Assembly: GCF_035916875.1 (NCBI RefSeq)
Contig: NZ_JAXUHN010000088.1
Location: forward strand, 1-64,000
Direction: 5' to 3'
DNA: 64,000 bases
Source of the DNA: Methylomicrobium sp035916875
GTDB lineage: Bacteria; Pseudomonadota; Gammaproteobacteria; Methylococcales; Methylomonadaceae
Positions 34,956 through 44,158 of this stretch are shown piece after piece. The notes beneath the pieces are model-generated. The model ran no database searches. It saw nothing but the letters and a program-made list of their open reading frames with translations, and was not told the DNA's origin. Position numbers and translations under genes: made by a program. How positions within the stretch are numbered: position 1 is the first letter of the stretch; each line of letters starts with the position of its first letter.

Positions 34956-35741
34956 TTAGCTTTTCAAATAAACATCGTAACGCAACAACTTTCCCTGAAA
35001 ACTTTCATTCGGCTTGCCGCCCAAGGGTTCCGCATAATCGGGACTTTTGACCACCACGCGTTTACCGGCGGCACTCAGCGCCACAGCAAATAATTGCTGC
35101 TTGTCCGCGTCATCGCCCAGGAGATCGCGCAGCACCATCATCGATTTTTTCGCAAGCGCCGATTTTTTGCGCTTGGGCGGAAACATCGGATCGATATAGA
35201 CACAATCCGGCTGGTTTTCGAGATTCGCCAAGATCTCTATCGCATTGCCCTGAATCAACCTTGGCGGCACTAACGCCAAACTTTGCATCCAGTCCAGTTC
35301 GGTCAGTCGCTTAAAGCCGTCCGCGAGCAGTTCGGCCATCACCGGCGACCGCTCCAGACATGTCAGCTCGTATCCCATGCGAAAAATATGCAACGCATCC
35401 TGGCCCCAACCGGTCGTCGCATCGATCACTGTTTTTGTCCTGCGTCCCAATGCCTGCGCCAACGGCCCCTGCTTCGGCGCGGGCCAGGAGCGTTGCTCGC
35501 CGGCGCGCGGCTCTATTTCGACGGCCAGACCGCCGGCTTTCAGTAATTCACTGTCCAGAAGCTTGAGGCAGCCGTCGCGCCAGCTCAAAAAAAATGCTTC
35601 GCGCGGGCTGAAATCCACAGCACTGGCGTTTCTGATAGGCACTCCCAATCGTTCGGCCAACTGCTGAAAAAGCACTCTATCGCCCTGCCCCTCATAAAGC
35701 ACGGCGAGTTTTCCGAAATAAGGAAAATCGGCCTCAATCAT
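34956..35741 (-). CDS. rsmJ: 16S rRNA m2G1516 methyltransferase RsmJ
   Basis: 261 residues. The SAM-binding fold is shown by TVIDATTGWGQDALHIFRMG, the LERSPVMAEL strand end, and YIDPMFPPKRKKSALAKK, the distinctive RsmJ block. It methylates the 2-amino group of guanosine 1516 in 16S rRNA. It lies between sufU and the Rieske gene on the same strand and may share their transcript. Confidence 0.92.
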   Translation of the reverse strand: MIEADFPYFGKLAVLYEGQGDRVLFQQLAERLGVPIRNASAVDFSPREAFFLSWRDGCLKLLDSELLKAGGLAVEIEPRAGEQRSWPAPKQGPLAQALGRRTKTVIDATTGWGQDALHIFRMGYELTCLERSPVMAELLADGFKRLTELDWMQSLALVPPRLIQGNAIEILANLENQPDCVYIDPMFPPKRKKSALAKKSMMVLRDLLGDDADKQQLFAVALSAAGKRVVVKSPDYAEPLGGKPNESFQGKLLRYDVYLKS

Positions 35742-35790
35742 TCGCGCATCGTACCAAAATCATCAATGCGGAAGATAGATGAAAAGATCG

Positions 35791-36243
35791 TCACTCCGTC
35801 GAAACTGGCGTATGCTGATCCTTCAACGCCGCATCGAGCGTATGCCAGGCCAGGGTTGCGCACTTCACCCGCGCCGGATATTCCCTGACGCCGGCCAAAA
35901 CAGCCAGCTTGCCGAGCGCCTCGAGTTGCAGGTACTCCTCCTTACCGGTGGTCATTTCGTGGAATTTTTTGAACAGATCCTCGGCTTCCTGTGCGGTCAT
36001 GCCCTTGATGATCTCGGTCATCAGCGACACCGACGCGGTCGAGATCGCGCAGCCCGAACCCTGGAAACTGGCGTCCTTGATCACATTACCGTCCATTTTC
36101 AAATACAGGGTCAGACGGTCGCCGCACAGCGGATTGAAGCCGTCGACCTGACGGTCCGCGCCCTCGATGACCCGGAAATTGCGCGGGTTGCGGTTGTGAT
36201 CAAAAATGACCTCCTGGTAGAGATCGCGTAACTCATCAAACAT
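35791..36243 (-). CDS. sufU: SufU-type Fe-S scaffold / sulfur acceptor
   Basis: 150 residues in the IscU/NifU family, SufU subtype. The three conserved cysteines are in NPLCGDRL, GSGCAIS and VKCATL, and the SufU-specific insertion lies between the second and third (about residues 85-110). SufU takes persulfide sulfur from SufS. Use of SufU rather than SufE is a feature of this operon. It overlaps sufS by one base (ATGA). Confidence 0.93.
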   Translation of the reverse strand: MFDELRDLYQEVIFDHNRNPRNFRVIEGADRQVDGFNPLCGDRLTLYLKMDGNVIKDASFQGSGCAISTASVSLMTEIIKGMTAQEAEDLFKKFHEMTTGKEEYLQLEALGKLAVLAGVREYPARVKCATLAWHTLDAALKDQHTPVSTE

Positions 36244-37466
36244 CAGCCAAATACCTTAATTAACGATTCAATACCCCGCATCAACACATCGATTTCTGCG
36301 CGGGTGTTATACATTGCGAACGAGGCGCGCGCGGTCGCCGGCACCCCGTAAAAATCCATCACCGGCATCGCACAGTGGTGCCCGGCCCGGATCGCGATCC
36401 CCAAACTGTCGAGCATCGTGCCGATGTCGTGCGGATGAATATGATCGAGCACGAACGACAAGATCGCGCCTTTCCGTTCCGCCTCGCCGATGATCCGGAG
36501 CCCCTTGATTTTCCCGGCCTGCTCGGTTGCATAATCGAGCAATTCGCCCTCATAGGCCGCAATAGCATCCATGCCAATCGCGTTCAAATAATCGATTGCC
36601 GCGCCGAGTCCGACCACGTCCGCGATGCTCGGCGTGCCGGCTTCGAACTTGTAGGGCAGGCTATTATATTCCGATTTTTCGAAAGTCACCCTGCGGATCA
36701 TGTCGCCACCGCCCTGATACGGCGGCATCGCCTCCAAAAGCGCCTGTTTTCCGTACAGCACGCCGACGCCGGATGGCCCGTACAGTTTGTGGCCGGAAAA
36801 TGCGTAAAAATCGCAGTCGAGCGCGCGCACGTCGACTTTCATGTGCGGAATCGCCTGGGCGCCGTCAAGCAGCACAGGAATGTTCCGGGCATGGGCGGCG
36901 GCGATGATCCGCTCGACCGGATTGATGGTACCCAGAGCATTGGACATGTGCGCGACCGCCACCAGCCGGGTCCTGTCGCTCAATAACGCTGCAAATTCGT
37001 CATAGATCAATTCTCCTTTCAGGTTGATCGGCGCAACTTTCAATACCGCGCCGCTTTGCTCGTACAAGAGCTGCCAGGGCACGATATTCGAATGATGCTC
37101 CATTGCGGTGATCAGGATTTCGTCGCCGGCCTTGATATTGGCCCGACCATAACTTTGCGCAACCAGGTTGATCGCCTCGGTCGCGCCCCGGACGAAAATG
37201 ATTTCCTTCTCGCTGGTCGCGTTGATGAAGTCCTTGACCTTGGTTCTTGCGCTCTCGAACTTGTCGGTCGCACGCACGCTCAAAGTATGGACGCCGCGGT
37301 GGATGTTCGCATAATCGTGCCGGTACAAGTCGCTGATCGCATCGATCACCGCATTCGGCTTCTGGCAGCTGGCGGCATTGTCCAGATAGACCAGGTCTTT
37401 ACCGCGGATTTTTTCGGACAGGATCGGAAAATCGGCTCTGATTTTTTCTATGGGGAAAGTTGTCAT
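36243..37466 (-). CDS. sufS: Cysteine desulfurase SufS
   Basis: 407 residues from MTTFPIEKIRADFPIL. PLP-binding features are clear: HRGVHTLS, TAMEHHSNIVPW, the Schiff-base lysine in FSGHKLYGPSGVGVLYG, and the catalytic cysteine in AGHHCAMPVM near residue 365. It releases sulfur from cysteine for the SufU/SufBCD scaffold. An in-frame ATG at 37514 has a better ribosome site (AAAGGTT) and would add 16 residues; both are possible. It is separated from sufD by the oppositely oriented Uma2 gene, so it probably has its own promoter. Confidence 0.94.
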   Translation of the reverse strand: MTTFPIEKIRADFPILSEKIRGKDLVYLDNAASCQKPNAVIDAISDLYRHDYANIHRGVHTLSVRATDKFESARTKVKDFINATSEKEIIFVRGATEAINLVAQSYGRANIKAGDEILITAMEHHSNIVPWQLLYEQSGAVLKVAPINLKGELIYDEFAALLSDRTRLVAVAHMSNALGTINPVERIIAAAHARNIPVLLDGAQAIPHMKVDVRALDCDFYAFSGHKLYGPSGVGVLYGKQALLEAMPPYQGGGDMIRRVTFEKSEYNSLPYKFEAGTPSIADVVGLGAAIDYLNAIGMDAIAAYEGELLDYATEQAGKIKGLRIIGEAERKGAILSFVLDHIHPHDIGTMLDSLGIAIRAGHHCAMPVMDFYGVPATARASFAMYNTRAEIDVLMRGIESLIKVFG

Positions 37467-37547
37467 CGTCGTGTTTGGCCTACTATCGGCGTGTTGCTTT
37501 ATCATGATTGACATATTATATTTAACCTTTGCTGTAAATCCGGTTCA

Positions 37548-38117
37548 ATGGTACCCATGTCCACAGTGAATCCAACCAAACATCTGACCAATCTCGATGA
37601 ATGGCGCAGGCTCGGCGAAGCGAACATTTTTCCGCCTGACAGCCGCCTCGAACTGATCGATGGAGAAATTCTCGAAATGGCGCCGATTGGCTTTAATCAT
37701 GCGGGTCACTTGAAACGCATCAATAATTTCCTGACGCTTCTTGTTGCCGGGAAAGCCATCGTTAGCGTCCAAGATCCCCTCCAACTTGGCGACCTGTCCG
37801 AACCGAAGCCGGATTTCATGCTGTTGAAGCCGAATCCGGATTTTTACTCTTCCCGGCATCCGAATGCCGGCGATGTATTACTGCTGATCGAAGTCGCCGA
37901 CAGTTCGCTGGCCTTCGATCAAAATCAAAAACAGCGTTTATACGCGTTGCATGACATTCCGGAATACTGGCTGCTGAATCTGAACGACAACTGCCTCGAA
38001 GTCTATCGCCATCCGCACGGCGAGTCATATGAACAGAAGACCACGCTGCGCGCCGGCGATACGATTAGCCTTTCGCAGCTGCCCGACATCACGATCAAAC
38101 TTTCGGACATTCTGTAG
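37548..38117 (+). CDS. Uma2-family putative endonuclease
   Basis: 189 residues of the Uma2 (DUF820) family, a PD-(D/E)XK-like fold. Signature blocks are RLELIDGEILEMAPIG, EPKPDFMLLKP, LLIEVADSSLAFD and the LYALHDIPEYWLLNL ending. Family members are common in cyanobacteria and mobile DNA; their function is not firmly known. It is transcribed against the suf genes, inserted between sufD and sufS. A second ATG at 37557 could be the start. Confidence 0.85.
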   Translation: MVPMSTVNPTKHLTNLDEWRRLGEANIFPPDSRLELIDGEILEMAPIGFNHAGHLKRINNFLTLLVAGKAIVSVQDPLQLGDLSEPKPDFMLLKPNPDFYSSRHPNAGDVLLLIEVADSSLAFDQNQKQRLYALHDIPEYWLLNLNDNCLEVYRHPHGESYEQKTTLRAGDTISLSQLPDITIKLSDIL

Positions 38118-38127
38118 GCCCCATCGT

Positions 38128-38158
38128 CGGGTTGCCGCTTAGCAGGCAACCCAACCGA
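38128..38158. repeat. Hairpin between convergent Uma2 and sufD
   Basis: CGGGTTGCC (38128 on) pairs with GGCAACCC (38145-38152), extended by TCGG/CCGA flanks. It may act as a bidirectional terminator or REP unit. There is no T-run in either direction, so it is not a canonical terminator. Confidence 0.45.
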
Positions 38159-38162
38159 AAAA

Positions 38163-39488
38163 TTACAACCACGCTTTTTCCACGCCCTGTTGCGGAAACC
38201 GCTGCAACAACTCGCCCAACACCAGATCATGCAATTCCCTGATCTTGATCTTATCGACCATCTCGTTCGCAAACGCAAAGGTCAGCATGTTGCGCGCGGT
38301 TTCTTCATCGACACAGCGGGATTGCAGATAGAAAACCGACTTTTCGTCCAGTTGGCCGACCGTCACGCCATGCCCGCACTTCACGTCATCGGCATAAATC
38401 TCCAGTTGCGGCTTGGTGTCCGCCTCCGCATCGGTCGATAACAACAGATTGCGGTTGTTCATTTCCGAATCGGTTTTTTGCGCATCTTCCGCCACGATCA
38501 CCCGCCCCTGGAACACGCCGCGCGCCCTGTCGTCCAGCACGCCTTTGTACAATTCGCGGCTGGTCGCGTAAGGCTTCTGGTGAACGATACGCGTATGGTT
38601 GTCGATATGCTGACGCTTGCTGCCGACATACAGTCCGTTCAGGATACATTCCGAGGCGTGGTCCAGATCGGCATGAATGTCGCTGCGTGCCAGCAGCCCT
38701 CCGAACGCAAAGTTGTGATGCGAAAAACGCGCATCGCGCGCCTCGGCCACATAGGTGCCGCCGAAGTGATAGGCTTTTTCCGACTCGACCTGCAATTTAT
38801 ACAGCGCCAGATCGGCATTCGCGCCGACAAACACTTCGGTCACCGCCGCCGACAGATAGGCAGAGTCCGCGCCGATGAACGTCTCGACAATCTCGGCCTG
38901 CGCCATCGTTTCGCTGATGATCAGATTGCGCGTGGTCGCCAACGCATCGGCCTCGGTCACGACATGCAACAATTGCAACGGCTTCGCGAGCAGGTGTTTG
39001 GCCGGAACGTGCACGAACACACCATCAGAAAACCAGGCCGTATTGAACGCGACAAAACCGTGCTCGCTGTCCTTAACCGCCTTGCCCAGATAATTTTCGA
39101 TCAACTCGGGCTGCTTGACCAGCGCCTCCGCGAGGCCGAGCACCGAAACCGCCTCGGGCAGACCGTCCAACTGTGAAAGCTCGGCCGAAAAGCGGCCGTT
39201 CAGCAGCACCACAGACCAGGCATCGCGCAGACGATAAGCATCGAGCCATGCCTTGTCGATTGGGCCGGAAGCCGGCGCCAAGGCAGGCTTAAACAGTTTC
39301 TTCTCGATCGCGGAGACGTTCGTGTAACGCCATTCCTCCTCGCGCGGCGACGGAAAGCCGCCGGCCGAAAACTGTGCGAGCGCCTCGCGGCGCTGCTTAA
39401 TCAGCCATGGCAAATCCCGGCCCGGCAATTGCGGCGCGATCGCATCATATTCCGCCGCATAACGGCTTTGAGTCACTGCACTCATCAT
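38163..39488 (-). CDS. sufD: Fe-S assembly scaffold subunit SufD
   Basis: 441 residues. The SufBD beta-helix core and C-terminal block are visible (TKPQLEIYADDVKCGHGVTVG, LDEKSVFYLQSRCVDEETAR). It forms the SufBC2D complex in the cytoplasm. It overlaps sufC by four bases. It is the last gene of the upstream half of the operon; the Uma2 gene then separates it from sufS. Confidence 0.94.
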   Translation of the reverse strand: MMSAVTQSRYAAEYDAIAPQLPGRDLPWLIKQRREALAQFSAGGFPSPREEEWRYTNVSAIEKKLFKPALAPASGPIDKAWLDAYRLRDAWSVVLLNGRFSAELSQLDGLPEAVSVLGLAEALVKQPELIENYLGKAVKDSEHGFVAFNTAWFSDGVFVHVPAKHLLAKPLQLLHVVTEADALATTRNLIISETMAQAEIVETFIGADSAYLSAAVTEVFVGANADLALYKLQVESEKAYHFGGTYVAEARDARFSHHNFAFGGLLARSDIHADLDHASECILNGLYVGSKRQHIDNHTRIVHQKPYATSRELYKGVLDDRARGVFQGRVIVAEDAQKTDSEMNNRNLLLSTDAEADTKPQLEIYADDVKCGHGVTVGQLDEKSVFYLQSRCVDEETARNMLTFAFANEMVDKIKIRELHDLVLGELLQRFPQQGVEKAWL

Positions 39489-40228
39489 GCCGCCTCGAGC
39501 CAGCCGTAGCCTTTTTCTTCCAGTTCCAGCGCCAGTTCGGGGCCGCCGGACTTCACGATCCGGCCGTGCGCCAATACATGCACCACGTCCGGCTTGATGT
39601 AGTCGAGCAGGCGCTGATAATGGGTCACCATCACGAACGCACGCTCCGGCGAGCGCAAGGAGTTCACGCCATCAGCGACGATCTTCAGCGCGTCGATGTC
39701 GAGGCCCGAATCGGTCTCATCGAGAATGCACAATTTCGGTTCCAAGATCGCCATCTGCAAAATCTCGTTGCGCTTCTTCTCGCCGCCGGAAAAGCCTTCG
39801 TTGACCGCGCGGTACAAAAACTTCTCGTCCATTTCCAGCAGCTTGACCTTGTTCTTGACCAGCGTCAGAAAGTCCATCGCATCGACTTCCGGCTGGCCGT
39901 GGTGCTTCCGAATCGCATTCAGCGCGGCCTTCAGCAGATAAATGTTGCTGACGCCAGGAATTTCGACCGGATATTGAAACGCCAGAAACACGCCCTCGCG
40001 CGCACGGATTTCCGGCGCCATCTCGATCAGATCCATGCCTTGATAGGTCACCGAACCTTCGGTCACGGTATAGCCGGCCTTGCCCGACAGCACGTGCGAC
40101 AACGTGCTTTTGCCGGAACCGTTCGGCCCCATGATCGCGTGGATCTCGCCGGCCTTGATTTCCAGATTGATGCCTTTCAGAATCGGCTTGTCGCCCACGC
40201 TGACGTGGAGATTTTCTATGCTGAGCAT
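39485..40228 (-). CDS. sufC: Fe-S assembly ATPase SufC
   Basis: 247 residues. Walker A is GPNGSGKST near residue 34, the ABC signature is GFSGGEKKRNEI, and Walker B is LCILDETDSGLD. SufC powers structural change in SufBC2D. The ribosome site ACAGGTAA lies upstream. Only 44 bases separate it from a HicB-like remnant, and sufB is more than 2.4 kb further upstream, an abnormal distance. Confidence 0.95.
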   Translation of the reverse strand: MLSIENLHVSVGDKPILKGINLEIKAGEIHAIMGPNGSGKSTLSHVLSGKAGYTVTEGSVTYQGMDLIEMAPEIRAREGVFLAFQYPVEIPGVSNIYLLKAALNAIRKHHGQPEVDAMDFLTLVKNKVKLLEMDEKFLYRAVNEGFSGGEKKRNEILQMAILEPKLCILDETDSGLDIDALKIVADGVNSLRSPERAFVMVTHYQRLLDYIKPDVVHVLAHGRIVKSGGPELALELEEKGYGWLEAA

Positions 40229-40272
40229 GTCGTGTTTACCTGTGTTTTTTGATGGGTTTGATACCCAAATAT

Positions 40273-40444
40273 TTACAAATTTTTATGAGTTATGCCTTCG
40301 GCGATTGTTTCCTGCAAATTGATTTTAAGGCTTGCTATTAACTCATCATGGCTTGCTTCCTGACAATTTACACCAAGAGTTTCTTCGATCCAACCAAGCC
40401 ACTTCGTCGTCTTGTTTTATTATTGCAGTGTGTTTGTTGTCCAC
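40273..40444 (-). pseudogene. Frameshifted HicB-family antitoxin remnant
   Basis: The minus strand from a GTG at 40444 reads VDNKHTAIIKQDDE. After one extra base the frame continues WLGWIEETLGVNCQEASHDE, then LIASLKINLQETIAEG and ends at TAA (40273). Together these match the N-terminal half of HicB-like proteins (TAIIKQDD..WWLGWIEE.PGVNCQE type). A single-base shift breaks it. No HicA partner adjoins it. Confidence 0.65.
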
Positions 40445-40478
40445 GATTTTCTAAAATTCTTGAGCGCAAGCAGGAATT

Positions 40479-41099
40479 TTATTTTTTCGAAAAAGCTTCT
40501 ATTTGCGCAATTAGCTCATTGCTTTTACTAGAAAGGTCATTAATTTCATCTCTTATATAATCTTCTCTACCCTTTGTATATTTTCCATAATCCTCGTCCA
40601 ACACACTTATCGCTGTTTCTCGAAAATTATCGATATTTATTACCCTAGGATTCCGCGACTTGCTTTCAAGTAACCGTAGCTTCTCTGCTTCAAGCAAGCT
40701 AATTCTTGTGAAATTCGAGTTAAGCAGGGCAGTCAATGCAGCTAATTTTATTTGATCCTTTTGCGCATCAGTAGATACTTTTAATAAACTTGTTGTGGTC
40801 TTTAACTCTCTTTTTTGCAATTCATAAGTTTTGGCAATCAAATAAAACGCGAATGCAGCAATAACAGGATTCAGTATTCCGCCAACATAATCACCAAATG
40901 TTCCCCAAGCCCCAGTATTGTTAGACAAGTTTTGAAAAACTTTCCACCATTCTTCGCCATTCAGCAGATGAGAATTGAAATTAACAAAATAAAAAACAAT
41001 AATTATTAAAACGGCGCTAATAAGGATTAATAAAATCCATTTTGTGTCGATTTCATTCGATTCTGTCTTATTTGTACTATTCGAATTGATCATCAGCAA
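40479..41099 (-). CDS. Two-TM membrane protein with cytoplasmic coiled coil
   Basis: 206 residues, AT-rich. Two membrane helices: WILLILISAVLIIIVFYFV near residue 22 and one around GILNPVIAAFAFYLIAKTY near 75. They are joined by a WGTFGDYVGG loop. The remaining 110 residues are charged and helical. The GTFGDxVGG-NP block is recurrent in small membrane proteins of accessory and phage-like regions; no function is proven. It is part of the block inserted between sufB and sufC and lies next to a RelBE-type pair. Confidence 0.65.
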   Translation of the reverse strand: MLMINSNSTNKTESNEIDTKWILLILISAVLIIIVFYFVNFNSHLLNGEEWWKVFQNLSNNTGAWGTFGDYVGGILNPVIAAFAFYLIAKTYELQKRELKTTTSLLKVSTDAQKDQIKLAALTALLNSNFTRISLLEAEKLRLLESKSRNPRVINIDNFRETAISVLDEDYGKYTKGREDYIRDEINDLSSKSNELIAQIEAFSKK

Positions 41100-41104
41100 T
41101 AAAT

Positions 41105-41371
41105 CTATGGGAAAAATTTATAAATTTCTCTTCTGTGCATAACTGTTTTCACAGTAACCACTTCATTTTCAATCGCAAGGCCTACTCGGTAATTGCCGAA
41201 TCTGACTTTATAAAAACCGTGATAACCTTGCATTTTTTCAACTTTTCCCAAACTGGAAATTGAAGAAACGGAAATCAACTCATTGAATACAAACACTTCA
41301 ATTTTTACACGGGTTTCGCTTGGGACGCTTGCCAATTGCTTTAAGAACTTTTTGCTGTACCTGACTTCCAT
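41105..41371 (-). CDS. RelE-family toxin
   Basis: 88 residues from MEVRYSKKFLKQL. RelE fold features: SKKFLKQLASVP, MQGYHGFYKVRFGNYRVGL and VMHRREIYKFFP with the C-terminal basic and aromatic residues used by mRNA-cleaving RelE toxins. It overlaps the antitoxin by one base (ATGA), and lies four bases before the two-TM gene. Confidence 0.85.
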   Translation of the reverse strand: MEVRYSKKFLKQLASVPSETRVKIEVFVFNELISVSSISSLGKVEKMQGYHGFYKVRFGNYRVGLAIENEVVTVKTVMHRREIYKFFP

Positions 41372-41565
41372 CAAGCCTTATCCAAAGAGGCATAGTATTT
41401 TTTTGCATCTTCGACGGTCATTGCCTCGCTTTCATCTTCGTTCATCAACTGAACTAAAGCGTAATTTTCCAAAACATTTTCAATTTTCTCGAAAGTAGCA
41501 ATATCAAGCTGTACTGCGACTTTTTGATTATCTTCATTAACAATGTATTGCCTTTTCAATTCCAT
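41371..41565 (-). CDS. Antitoxin of RelE-type pair
   Basis: 64 residues, acidic. It begins MELKRQYIVNEDNQKVAVQL, a Phd/RelB-like DNA-binding strand segment, and ends in a helical toxin-binding tail (DEDESEAMTVEDAKKYYASL-like). It is translationally coupled to the toxin. Its own operator was not identified. Confidence 0.8.
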   Translation of the reverse strand: MELKRQYIVNEDNQKVAVQLDIATFEKIENVLENYALVQLMNEDESEAMTVEDAKKYYASLDKA

Positions 41566-41620
41566 TATTTAACCTCAATCGAATCAACCTGCCCCCTTCC
41601 AAACTCAACCCCAGCAGATC

Positions 41621-41688
41621 GTAGGCTGGGTTGAGGCACGAAACCCAGCGTTTTCTAATAATTGCTGGGGTTATCAACCCTGCCTACC
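41621..41688. repeat. REP-like nested inverted repeat
   Basis: GTAGGCTGGGTT (41621-41632) is inverted near 41677-41688 (AACCCTGCCTAC, one mismatch), with an inner GCTGGGTT/AACCCAGC pair. It overlaps the last codons and stop of the bestrophin-like gene, which ends QGRQG from repeat DNA. It resembles the element at 1981-2168 in style, not sequence. Confidence 0.6.
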
Positions 41689-42594
41689 TTGCTCCGACTC
41701 CTGCAAGGCCAAACCATTGGTCAAGACTGTGGCGCATATGCCGGACAACGGCAAATGGCTCAGCCGCTTGTTCCCGAATGGATTCTGCAATTCGAATCCG
41801 ATCCTATCGAGCGCCACCAAGGGGTAGGCCACCAATAGAAAAACCAGAATACTGTTGAAACCGGTTTTCTCAATCAGCGAAAAAGGCAGCAACAATAAAA
41901 AGAGCAGGATGAAACGGCGCGCCTTGATCGCAAGCACCAACGGCATCGGCGTTTTCAAGATTCTTTCGCAGCCGCCGATATGGTCGATCAGGTAAGTCCG
42001 TTGGCGCTCCAATTCCTTGAAAACCGTTTCATTGAGATCCTGGCGGCGATAAGCCTGGTCGAACAGCTTCGCCATCTTTGCGGCCACAAAGATCGGCATG
42101 TGTTGCGCGGACTGTAGTTCTTGAATTTCCTGAGCACTCAACAATGTTTCGAGGTCTGCGAAATTTTTACTCTGCCGCAACGATTCCTTGCAGGCGAAGG
42201 CATAAGCAATCGTCCATTTGACGGTTTCGCGCCGCCATGCCGGATTTTCCGGCCCATAATTCAGAGCTGCCAACATGATGTTTCGGCTGGCATTGACGAT
42301 GCCGCCCCATAATCTGCGCCCCTCCCACCAGCGGTCGTGGCCGGCATTGACCCGAAAAACCAACAATAACCCCAACACGACGCCGGTATATTCGAACGGC
42401 GTGACGTTCAGATGCGGCAGAGGCGCCCAATACTGGTCGATCAGGACCAAAGCCAAGGGATACAAACAGGACAGCAACAAACCGGGGGCGACTCTGGAGG
42501 TGACCGACCCGCGCCACGTCAACGCACCGCGCAAGAACCCGAAGGCTTCTTCCTGATTGGCGAGTAAGGAGGAATTCGTATCTTTCATACTCAT
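41674..42594 (-). CDS. Bestrophin-family anion channel
   Basis: 306 residues of the bestrophin/UPF0187 family. The hallmark DRWWEGRRLWGGIVNASRNI near residues 86-105 is present. Membrane helices lie near residues 38-52, 67-81, 222-240 and 245-262. Bacterial relatives form pentameric ion channels, some cation- and some anion-selective. The C-terminus ends within a REP repeat. It is the first gene after sufB, transcribed in the same direction, and breaks the expected sufB-sufC contact. Confidence 0.85.
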   Translation of the reverse strand: MSMKDTNSSLLANQEEAFGFLRGALTWRGSVTSRVAPGLLLSCLYPLALVLIDQYWAPLPHLNVTPFEYTGVVLGLLLVFRVNAGHDRWWEGRRLWGGIVNASRNIMLAALNYGPENPAWRRETVKWTIAYAFACKESLRQSKNFADLETLLSAQEIQELQSAQHMPIFVAAKMAKLFDQAYRRQDLNETVFKELERQRTYLIDHIGGCERILKTPMPLVLAIKARRFILLFLLLLPFSLIEKTGFNSILVFLLVAYPLVALDRIGFELQNPFGNKRLSHLPLSGICATVLTNGLALQESEQGRQG

Positions 42595-42658
42595 GGTGTC
42601 GAATTGTCGATCCTTTAAATCGATGGTCTTGTCACGGGTTGTCTTGACTCTGATCGAG

Positions 42659-44107
42659 TTAACCGACAGAACCTTCCAGACTCAAGCCCAACAACGCCTG
42701 TGCCTCGACCGCAAATTCCATCGGCAATTCCTTGAACACTTCCTTGCAGAAGCCATTTACGATCATAGACACCGCATCCTCGGCGGAAAGTCCGCGTTGC
42801 TGACAGAAGAACAACTGGTCTTCGCTGATCTTCGAGGTCGTCGCTTCATGCTCGACCTGCGCCGACGGCTGTTTGACCTCGATGTAAGGAAACGTATGCG
42901 CGCCGCAGCGGTCGCCGACCAGGAGCGAATCGCATTGCGTGTAATTGCGCGCATTCTCGGCGCTTTTCAACACCTTGACCAGACCGCGATAGGTATTCTG
43001 CGCCTTGCCGGCCGAGATGCCCTTCGACACGATCGTGCTGCGCGTGTTCTTGCCGATGTGAATCATTTTGGTACCGGTGTCGGCCTGCTGATAATTGTTG
43101 GTCAACGCGACCGAGTAAAACTCGCCGATCGAGTTGTCGCCGGTCAGTACGCAACTCGGGTATTTCCAAGTGATCGCCGAACCGGTTTCGACCTGCGTCC
43201 AGGATACCTTCGAGTTGTCGCCGCGGCACTCGGCCCGCTTCGTCACGAAGTTGTAAATGCCGCCCTTGCCTTCCTTGTCGCCCGGATACCAGTTCTGCAC
43301 GGTCGAATATTTGATCGTCGCGTCTTTCAGCGCGATCAACTCGACCACCGCCGCATGCAGCTGGTTTTCATCGCGCATCGGCGCGGTGCAGCCTTCGAGG
43401 TAAGACACATGGCTGCCCTCGTCCGCGATGATCAAGGTTCGTTCGAACTGCCCGGTATTCGCAGCATTGATGCGAAAATAAGTCGACAACTCCATCGGGC
43501 AGCGCACGCCTTTCGGGATGTAGACGAACGAACCGTCGGTAAATACCGCCGAATTCAGCGCCGCGAAAAAATTGTCGCCAGGAGGCACGACCGAGCCGAG
43601 ATATTGCTTGATCAATTCGGGATGTTCACGCAACGCTTCGGAAATCGGGCAAAAAATTACGCCGGCATCTTTCAATTTGCCTTTAAATGTCGTCGCGACC
43701 GAGACGCTGTCGAATACCGCATCGACCGCGATGCCGGCCAGACGCTCCTGCTCGTCGAGCGGAATGCCGAGTTTTTTGTACGCTTCCAACACGTCAGGGT
43801 CGATGTCGTCCAGGCTTTTCGGGCCATCTTCCTTGCGTTTCGGCGCCGAATAATAGCTGATCGCCTGGTAATCGATCGGCGGGAATTTGACGAAGGCCCA
43901 CTCCGGCGTTTTCATCGTCCGCCAATGGCGATAAGCCTTCAGGCGGTATTCCAGCATGAATTCGGGTTCGTTCTTGACCTTGGACAACCGGTGAATCACG
44001 TCCTCGTCGAGACCCGGCGCGAAGGTTTCGGTTTCCAGGACAGTCACGAAGCCCTGCTTGTATTCCTGGCTGATCAGGTTCTGGATTTCTTGAGCGCTTG
44101 CTGACAT
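42659..44107 (-). CDS. sufB: Fe-S assembly scaffold subunit SufB
   Basis: 482 residues. SufB features: LVGDRCGAHTFPYIEVKQPS, PSCVLTGDNSIGEFYSVALT, and the C-terminal GLSAEDAVSMIVNGFCKEVF with the conserved cysteine and nearby glutamate for cluster assembly. It is the main scaffold of SufBC2D. It lies 51 bases after the Rrf2 regulator and 64 bases before the bestrophin-like gene. The reverse strand is also open for 515 codons; that frame is spurious. Confidence 0.96.
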   Translation of the reverse strand: MSASAQEIQNLISQEYKQGFVTVLETETFAPGLDEDVIHRLSKVKNEPEFMLEYRLKAYRHWRTMKTPEWAFVKFPPIDYQAISYYSAPKRKEDGPKSLDDIDPDVLEAYKKLGIPLDEQERLAGIAVDAVFDSVSVATTFKGKLKDAGVIFCPISEALREHPELIKQYLGSVVPPGDNFFAALNSAVFTDGSFVYIPKGVRCPMELSTYFRINAANTGQFERTLIIADEGSHVSYLEGCTAPMRDENQLHAAVVELIALKDATIKYSTVQNWYPGDKEGKGGIYNFVTKRAECRGDNSKVSWTQVETGSAITWKYPSCVLTGDNSIGEFYSVALTNNYQQADTGTKMIHIGKNTRSTIVSKGISAGKAQNTYRGLVKVLKSAENARNYTQCDSLLVGDRCGAHTFPYIEVKQPSAQVEHEATTSKISEDQLFFCQQRGLSAEDAVSMIVNGFCKEVFKELPMEFAVEAQALLGLSLEGSVG

Positions 44108-44158
44108 AAAAACTCTCTACATTGAATAAGGAAAATGCCTAAGCCATTTTCCGCGAAA

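Noticed and set aside
38128..38158. Intrinsic terminator between Uma2 and sufD
   Set aside because: The hairpin is real but lacks a T-run on either strand, so it is listed as a repeat only.
42557..44104. 515-codon open frame on the plus strand over sufB
   Set aside because: It mirrors the GC-biased third positions of sufB, has no family motif and no ribosome site.
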